A stretch of DNA of 64,000 nucleotides. It comes from Phycisphaerales bacterium (GTDB lineage Bacteria; Planctomycetota; Phycisphaerae; Phycisphaerales; UBA1924). Every line of letters starts with the position of its first letter. Position 1 is the first letter of the stretch. The DNA is taken from NCBI GenBank assembly GCA_020853975.1, contig JADYXW010000015.1:124001-188000 (forward strand), given 5' to 3'. The notes under the pieces are model-generated. The model did no database searches, was not told where the DNA came from, and saw only the letters and a list, made by a program, of their open reading frames with translations. The position numbers were made by a program, and so were the translations under genes. Positions 58,901-64,000 of this stretch are shown piece after piece.

Positions 58901-61900
58901 CCGACCCGACCCAGCTCGACAACTCCGCCCTCACGCTGATCACGGCCGGCGCCAACCGATCCCGCATCCTCTCCGACCTTGCGCTCGCTTCCCTCAGCGT
59001 CACGGGCAACGCCACGGTCTCCGCCAACGTCACAACGCCAGGAGGCACCGTGTCCTTCGGCGGGCCGGTCCTGCTCGGCGCGAACGCGACCATCGATACG
59101 ACCAACGGCGGCGCCGTCGCCGCTGGTAACGACATCTCCTTCGGCTCGACCGTCGACGGCACTACGGCCTCGTCGCAGGGCCTCACGGTCCGCGCGGGCA
59201 CGGGCGGCAACGTCACGCACACGGGCGATGTGGGCGGCACCGCGCAGCTCGCCGCCTACAGCATCACCAGCGCCAACGACTTCACCGCCGCCGCCATCAC
59301 CACCACCAGCTTTACACAGGTCGCGGGCGGCGGCACGACGACGATCACGGGCCGCCTCACCGCGAACGGCGCGGGCGGCGTGAGCCTCACCGGCACCAGC
59401 TTCGCCCTCTCCGGGGGCGTCGATACCGCGACCGGCGGCGCATTCACGATCGACAACTCGGGCACCGCGACATTCAGCGGCGGGGCCTCGGGCCGCCTCC
59501 TCCTCGACGGCGCGTTCAGCAAGAATGGCGCGGGCGGGGCCAGCGTGGGTGTTGACATCAGCACCACCGACGACAACATCTCGTTCAACACCGGCACGTT
59601 GACGATGACCGCCGGCGCAACCTTCGGCGCGGATACCGCGACCGTCACGCTCAATACCACGAACCTTGCCGGTCAGAACCTGACCTTGGTGGGGAATGGC
59701 ATCGACTTCGCCGCGGGCGCGGATTCCATCACCGGCACCGGCGCGGGCGCACTCACCCTGCAGGGCGCCACGGACGGCACGAGCATCGGCGTCGCGGGCG
59801 GCGCCGGCACGCTGGACATCAGCACCACCGACCTCGCGGCCCTTGCCGACGAAGCGGTGGGTTCTCTGGTCATCGGGGCCGCCTCCGGCACGGGCACCGT
59901 CACGGTCGCGGGGGGCACGTTCCGCGATGCCGTCACCTTCCGCTCGCCCACGTCGGGCACCGTCGCGGTGACCGGGCTTGTTACGGGCAGCACCGGCGAC
60001 GCATCCATCACCTTCTCGGCTCCCACGATCACGCTCGGCGCGAACGTGGTCACCGCGGGCGCGGCGATCAACGTCGGCACCGCCGCGGGCCACGCCGCCA
60101 GGCTCGACGCGACCATTCTGCTGGATACGACCGACGGCGGGAACGTCAGCACCGGCGCGAGCGTCGCCTTCGCGGGCACGCTCAACGCGCTCGCCGCGGG
60201 CACGCAGGGCCTGACCATCGACGCCGGCACCGGGGGCAATGTGACCCACACGGGGGCTGTGGGCGGCGCCACGGCGCTGGGGGCCTACACCCTGACCAAC
60301 GCCGACGACTTCACCGCCACGGGCGCTGTCACGGTCGCGACCTTCACCCAGACCGCCGGCCAGGGCACCAGCACGTTCAACGGCCTGCTCACCGCCAACG
60401 GCTCGCCCGGCGACGTCAACCTGGCCGGCAACGCCGTCACCTTCAACGCCGGCGTCACCACGCTCAACGGCGGCATCCTGAGCGTCACAAGCTCCGGCGC
60501 TCTGACCATCGCGAACACCGGGCTCTCCCTCGATGGCGCGTTCACGAAGCTCGGCGCGGGCAACACCGTCCTGGGCGCCAACATCACCACCACCAACGAC
60601 GACATCACCTTCGGCGGGGCTGGCGCGGTCAGCCTGACCGCGGCGTCCACGCTCTCCGCAGGCACCGGCACGATTTCCATCGGCGCGGCAGACCTCGACG
60701 GAAACAACTTCACCCTCGCCGCCGACGAGATCGACTTCACGGGCGCTGCCGACACCGTCGTGGGCAACGGCTCGGGCACCCTGACACTCCGCGGTGGGTC
60801 GGCGGGCACGACGATCGGCGTGCTCGACGCCGTCTCCACGCTCGAACTCTCCGCGTCCGACCTTGCGGCCCTCTCGGACGAGGTCGCGGCGTCGATTGTC
60901 GTCGGCGGTGCGGGCGTCAGCGGCAACATCACGATCGCCTCCGCTGTGGCCTTCCGCGACGCGGTCACGTTCCAGACCACGGGCGGCATCTCGGTCGGTG
61001 GGTTGATCACCGGCTCCAACGCCGACTCGGGCGTGACGATCGATGGCGGCACAGTGGACCTCGCCGCGGGCATTGCCACGCAGGGCGCGGCGGTCTCCAT
61101 CACCGGTGCCACCACGCTCTCCGCGGATTCGACGATCGACACGACCAACGCGGGCAGCGCCGCGACCGGTGCGAACATCGCGCTCAACTCCGCGATCGAC
61201 TCGGCCTCCGCGGGCTCGAACACGCTGTCGCTGGAGTCCGGCAGCGCCGGCGACATCACGCTCGCCGCGGTCGGCGCCACCACCAGGCTGGGCGGCTTTG
61301 AGATCCTCGGCGCGAACGACGTGACCGCCCAGGGCATCCGCGCCACTGTCATCAACAACACCGTCGCAGGCACCGCCACCTACGCCGGCGCTCTGGATAC
61401 CACCTCGCTCGCGGGAATCACGCTCTCGGGTGCGGGCGGGCACGACCTCGCGGGCGGGGCAACGACGACCGGCGGCGGCGTCTTCATCGCCGATGCTTCC
61501 GGCACCCTGACCGTCGGCGCCCCGGGCCTCTCGCTTGACGGCTCTTTCACCCGCTCCAACGGCACCACCTCGCTCGCCGGGAACATCACGACCTCCAACG
61601 ACGACATCAACTTCAGCGACGCGGCGTCCACCGTGTCGCTCGCGGGCGACTCGGTTCTCACCGCGGGCACGGGCACCATCAGCCTTCGCGGCGTCGTGAT
61701 GAGCTCCCAGAGTCTCACGCTCGCCGCGGACGCCATCGATCTGCTGGGCGGCAACGACTCGGTGACCGGCGATGGCACCGGCACCCTCACGCTCCGCGGC
61801 GGGTCCGACGCCACGACCATCGGCCTCGCGGGTGGCGCGGGCACGCTGCAGCTCTCCCAGGCCGACCTCGACGCCGTGACCTCCGGCGCGATCTTCGAGA

Positions 61901-64000
61901 TGCTCATCGGTTCCGCGACGGGAACCGGAGACATCACGGTTCCTGTGGGCGGGGTCTCGTTCAACAACGACGTCCGCTTCCTGGGCGACACCGCGACGCT
62001 CGTGCTCAACGGCCCGATCACCTTCGCGAACCCCACGGGCTGCCTGACGTTCGACCTCGCGGTCGATCTCGGGACGGACCTCACCGCCTCCTGCATCGTG
62101 TTCAACGATGCGCTCACCATCACCGCCGCGGGCATCGACCTCGCCGTCGGCACCGGCAACATCGACTTCAACAGCACGGTGGACGTGGGCGCGTTCGGGT
62201 TTGACGCCACGGGCGACGACATCAACTTCGCAGGCGGGGCGGACAGTGTGACGGGAACAGGAGCCGGCACGGTCAGGCTCACCGCGGGCACGGTCGGCAA
62301 CATCCGCGTCGGCGCAGCGGGCAGCGGGCTGGTCATCACCACGACCGATCTCGCCGCCTTCGCGGACGGGTTTGGGTCGCTGGTCATCGGCAACACCGCC
62401 GACGCCAACACCATCACGCTGGGGGCCGCGACCTATCGCGACCCGGTGCGGTTCGAGACCACAGGCGCGGGTTCCATCAACGTCACCGGGGCGCTCACCG
62501 GCACCGGAGATGCGTCCTTCGCGTTCGGCGGGGCCACGAGTCTCGGGGCGGACGTCTCCACAGCCGGGGGCGACATCGACCTCGAGGGCACGACGCTCCT
62601 CAACGCCGATGCCGCGCTCAGCGCGGGCGCCGGAACCGTGACCGCCAGCGCCGGCCTTGGGCTCGACGGCAACGACCTCACGATTTCCGCGGACGCCATC
62701 GACTTCGCGGGCGGGGCGGACTCTGTCGGCGGTGACGGCTCGGGCACCCTCACGCTGCTCGGCGGCACCGCCGCCACCAGCATCGGGGTGGGTGGCGACA
62801 CCGGCACGCTGCAGATCGACGACACCGATCTCGCGGCCCTCGCGGACGGCGTGGCGGGCCAGATCATCATCGGTCAGAGCAGCGGCACCGCGGACATCAC
62901 CGTCGGCACTTCGACGTTCCGCGACGCCGTCGTCTTCCGGACCGGTTCGCTCAACTCCGTCGTGTTCAGCGGCCTGTTCACGGGTGCGACCGGCGATGCG
63001 AGCGTGACGGCGGAGGCCGGGGCCGCTGTTCTCTTCGCCAACATCGTCACCCTGGGTGGGACCGTCAACCTCGACGTCGCGACGACGCGCCTCGGCGCGT
63101 CCGCCACGATCGACACCACCTCCGCCGGTGGGGCGCTCGCGGGCGCGGACATCACCTTCGGCGGCGCCCTCCGCTCCACGGACGGCTCGCAGGGCATCGT
63201 GCTCAACGCCGGCACCGATGGGGACATCGGCATCACGGGCGCGGCCGGCTCGACCCGGCTTGCGGGCTTCACCGTGCTCGGAGCTGGGACGCTCTCCACC
63301 CAGGGCGTCCGTTCCACCTTCATCGACGTTTCGGTCGGCAGCACGGCCACGTACGCCGGGCTGCTCGACACCGACAGCGCGGGCGGCATCGGCCTCCACG
63401 GCGCGGGCACGCACACGCTCTCGGGCGGCGCAACCACCACCGGCACAGGTGGCTTCACCGCCGACGGCGCCGGCCTGCTCAACATCAACACCGCCGCCCT
63501 GTCGCTCGACGGCGCCTTCAACCGCACGGGCGGTGCGACCAGCCTGGGCGCCGGTATCAGCACCACGGGCGACGCTGTGTCCTTCGGTGGCGACGTCACG
63601 GTGACCTCCGATCTGGCCATCAGCACGGTTGCTGGCGGCAATGTGACGGGAGCCACGGTGACCTTCGCGGGCGCGACCGACGCCGACGCCGCGGGGCGTG
63701 ACCTGTCCATCGACGCCGGCACGGGCGGAACGGTGACCTTCGGCGGCGATGTGGGCGCAACCCAGGCCCTGGGCTCGCTCACGGCGATCGCGGACACGTC
63801 CACCACCTCCATCTTCCTGCAGAACGTCATCACCACCGGAGGCCAGAGCTACACAGGCTCGCTCCGCCTCGCGGGTGACCTCACCAACACCGGCACGGGC
63901 GACATGCTCCTCGCTGGGCCGGTCGAGCTCATCTCCGATGTCTCCATCATCAACTCCGGCACCGCGGGCGACGACATCTCCATCACCGGCGCTGTGACCT
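55996..64000 (+). CDS. Giant filamentous-haemagglutinin-type exoprotein (TpsA), 3' end outside the window
   Basis: Open from the ATG at 55996 to the window end, 2668 codons with no stop; the frame was spot-checked at several points. A long signal peptide (about 1-55, cleaving after AEAIA) has an extended N-region of the kind used by large TPS proteins. The TPS secretion domain follows, with RAGNNSIINYRSFDIARGES, IQPNANSRVLNRI and NPAGVIFG (136-143) in place of the NPNG motif. After about residue 450 come repeats rich in Gly, Ala, Thr and Asp, typical of a right-handed beta-helix. AGAGG precedes the ATG. The exoprotein is probably a surface adhesin or predation factor. The C-terminus, where any toxin domain would be, is not seen. 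Confidence 0.9.
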   Translation, partial: MGSNTMSARTGNAANLALRAQSFTQGWFAGVGRGMGWSAALAGALIGSVCAEAIAGPEGAQVVRGQVNITRNGADTLIRAGNNSIINYRSFDIARGESVRFIQPNANSRVLNRINSAAPTRIDGSLIANGRVYMVNPAGVIFGQSAVVNVGGLYAAAGKLSNADFLRGIDRFTDLSGQVSNYGTLTADFVTLAGSGVANAGQIISPQGTVVMASGEDVMVGERSGNLFVKIQGSAAPQASAGAAVENTGSIAAARVRMGAGDMYSIAVRNAGRIKAKDVRIEGQGTGEVRVSGEIDASSPTGKGGQVRILGEKVGVTDATINASGATGGGTVLIGGNFQGRGVEQNAERTFVGSTTRIDVSATDKGNAGTAIVWADDITRFHGEVKATGGARGGDGGFVEVSGKHNLAFTGKVDTRAPDGRTGTLLLDPDNITIQTAAGADDSQMNVNVPSGDAADVINFDDGGATDFVIGRGTIQDATTNVILQANVDITLNTDITMSNDGVGIIMQAGDDIILNNAITTRGGEITLIANDNTNSTATGDGRIQISGALDTSGNNQSGGNVSLTVSGGTGAITLANNILTRGGTVTLAGPVTLSGATRTIDSTDGGAAAAGAAVAFNSTVDGGSNLTVDAGTGGNITFSGAVGGTTATDNLTLTGNGISLGAVTTDTNGDVSVTNGGALTVGGAMNLGGTFTQGGGGTVNLGGDITTSNDDVTIADNVTVTAASVTINSGTATTSVGVVDVAANALTIRADNMTFTGGNESISGAGSVTLDVFTAARVINIENGATGLDISAASLLVFDAALGSLTIGSTNAGDLTVGGATTFNGNTTLITGDDFDNTGAITATQLAVQAADSLTVTSNITASASLSLHSGTDGSGNTTFNNIVIDSPSISLRAGSGAGSTAFVDAGTNTPTFQNGGVTNPTSFSFRQDATVFESQLPGTLQWGAGDATGIAITVQSDGGNVDLSLGADPTQLDNSALTLITAGANRSRILSDLALASLSVTGNATVSANVTTPGGTVSFGGPVLLGANATIDTTNGGAVAAGNDISFGSTVDGTTASSQGLTVRAGTGGNVTHTGDVGGTAQLAAYSITSANDFTAAAITTTSFTQVAGGGTTTITGRLTANGAGGVSLTGTSFALSGGVDTATGGAFTIDNSGTATFSGGASGRLLLDGAFSKNGAGGASVGVDISTTDDNISFNTGTLTMTAGATFGADTATVTLNTTNLAGQNLTLVGNGIDFAAGADSITGTGAGALTLQGATDGTSIGVAGGAGTLDISTTDLAALADEAVGSLVIGAASGTGTVTVAGGTFRDAVTFRSPTSGTVAVTGLVTGSTGDASITFSAPTITLGANVVTAGAAINVGTAAGHAARLDATILLDTTDGGNVSTGASVAFAGTLNALAAGTQGLTIDAGTGGNVTHTGAVGGATALGAYTLTNADDFTATGAVTVATFTQTAGQGTSTFNGLLTANGSPGDVNLAGNAVTFNAGVTTLNGGILSVTSSGALTIANTGLSLDGAFTKLGAGNTVLGANITTTNDDITFGGAGAVSLTAASTLSAGTGTISIGAADLDGNNFTLAADEIDFTGAADTVVGNGSGTLTLRGGSAGTTIGVLDAVSTLELSASDLAALSDEVAASIVVGGAGVSGNITIASAVAFRDAVTFQTTGGISVGGLITGSNADSGVTIDGGTVDLAAGIATQGAAVSITGATTLSADSTIDTTNAGSAATGANIALNSAIDSASAGSNTLSLESGSAGDITLAAVGATTRLGGFEILGANDVTAQGIRATVINNTVAGTATYAGALDTTSLAGITLSGAGGHDLAGGATTTGGGVFIADASGTLTVGAPGLSLDGSFTRSNGTTSLAGNITTSNDDINFSDAASTVSLAGDSVLTAGTGTISLRGVVMSSQSLTLAADAIDLLGGNDSVTGDGTGTLTLRGGSDATTIGLAGGAGTLQLSQADLDAVTSGAIFEMLIGSATGTGDITVPVGGVSFNNDVRFLGDTATLVLNGPITFANPTGCLTFDLAVDLGTDLTASCIVFNDALTITAAGIDLAVGTGNIDFNSTVDVGAFGFDATGDDINFAGGADSVTGTGAGTVRLTAGTVGNIRVGAAGSGLVITTTDLAAFADGFGSLVIGNTADANTITLGAATYRDPVRFETTGAGSINVTGALTGTGDASFAFGGATSLGADVSTAGGDIDLEGTTLLNADAALSAGAGTVTASAGLGLDGNDLTISADAIDFAGGADSVGGDGSGTLTLLGGTAATSIGVGGDTGTLQIDDTDLAALADGVAGQIIIGQSSGTADITVGTSTFRDAVVFRTGSLNSVVFSGLFTGATGDASVTAEAGAAVLFANIVTLGGTVNLDVATTRLGASATIDTTSAGGALAGADITFGGALRSTDGSQGIVLNAGTDGDIGITGAAGSTRLAGFTVLGAGTLSTQGVRSTFIDVSVGSTATYAGLLDTDSAGGIGLHGAGTHTLSGGATTTGTGGFTADGAGLLNINTAALSLDGAFNRTGGATSLGAGISTTGDAVSFGGDVTVTSDLAISTVAGGNVTGATVTFAGATDADAAGRDLSIDAGTGGTVTFGGDVGATQALGSLTAIADTSTTSIFLQNVITTGGQSYTGSLRLAGDLTNTGTGDMLLAGPVELISDVSIINSGTAGDDISITGAVT
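58320..63010 (+). repeat. Diverged long-period repeats in the TpsA exoprotein
   Basis: A module ending in the pattern DLAALxDExxxSLVIG...FRDAVTF recurs at about 59830, 60863, 61862 (diverged), 62349 and 62830, so the period is about 1.0 kb in the first part and about 0.5 kb later. Within each module a SLDGAF(T/N)..(N/G)..T(S/T)LG(A/G)NI(T/S)T run and an IDFAGGADS.GTG(S/A)GTLTL run recur. Protein-level conservation is clear, DNA conservation lower, suggesting old duplications. Confidence 0.75.

Noticed and set aside
58765-63414. 1549-codon reverse open frame inside the TpsA gene
   Set aside because: Mirror image of the repetitive forward coding sequence; its apparent repeats come from the forward repeats.

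Overview
This is a 64 kb, very GC-rich, gene-dense chromosomal window. I read it as coming from a planctomycete, most likely the Phycisphaerae. Supporting signs are the short two-repeat dockerin ending in a Gly-Cys tail on a secreted metalloprotease, a secreted protein / ECF sigma / membrane-protein triad, and a very large two-partner-secretion adhesin. The assignment is inference; no rRNA is present to confirm it. I found no rRNA, tRNA, CRISPR array, insertion sequence or prophage.

Region 1 (1-35,004) is mostly housekeeping and short accessory operons. It opens with a truncated upp divergent from a yeast-type cytosine deaminase (a cytosine to uracil to UMP salvage pair). Then come an Hsp70, a class IV aminotransferase, an unusual Rho factor lacking the usual N-terminal RNA-binding domain, a PTS enzyme I, an RNase E/G with three poly-Arg/Gly blocks, a dockerin-bearing metalloprotease, a LuxR-type regulator, small lipoproteins, a periplasmic HMA protein fused to a degenerate GH5-like barrel, thiL, a D-amino-acid-dehydrogenase-like flavoprotein, ubiX and a PPK2. 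These are followed by the ECF sigma triad, a glycosyltransferase/DUF1569/Eis-like operon, a CPBP protease, a UbiA-family transferase, the nrfHA nitrite reductase, mgtE and a complete livJHMGF transporter.

Region 2 (about 35,090-53,605) is the most interesting part. It is a type VI-secretion-like locus with clear TssK, TssL and TssM, a lipoprotein in the TssJ role, and two giant regulatory fusions. One is a pseudokinase - membrane helix - coil - FGE/sulfatase-modifying-factor-like protein. The other is a TagF - membrane helix - coil - FGE-like protein. No sheath, tube, spike, ClpV or other baseplate gene lies in the window. In known systems TagF, a PpkA kinase and the FGE-like TagR are separate regulators of type VI secretion; here equivalents are fused, and the kinase has lost its catalytic Asp.

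Region 3 (53,796-64,000) is a two-partner secretion pair: an FhaC/ShlB-like outer-membrane transporter and a haemagglutinin-type exoprotein of at least 2,668 residues that runs off the window.

A genome-style signal runs through region 1. Many stand-alone genes have no Shine-Dalgarno sequence; instead a TANNNT element lies 4-9 nt upstream of the start codon, suggesting widespread leaderless transcription. Regions 2 and 3 mostly use purine-rich ribosome binding sites.
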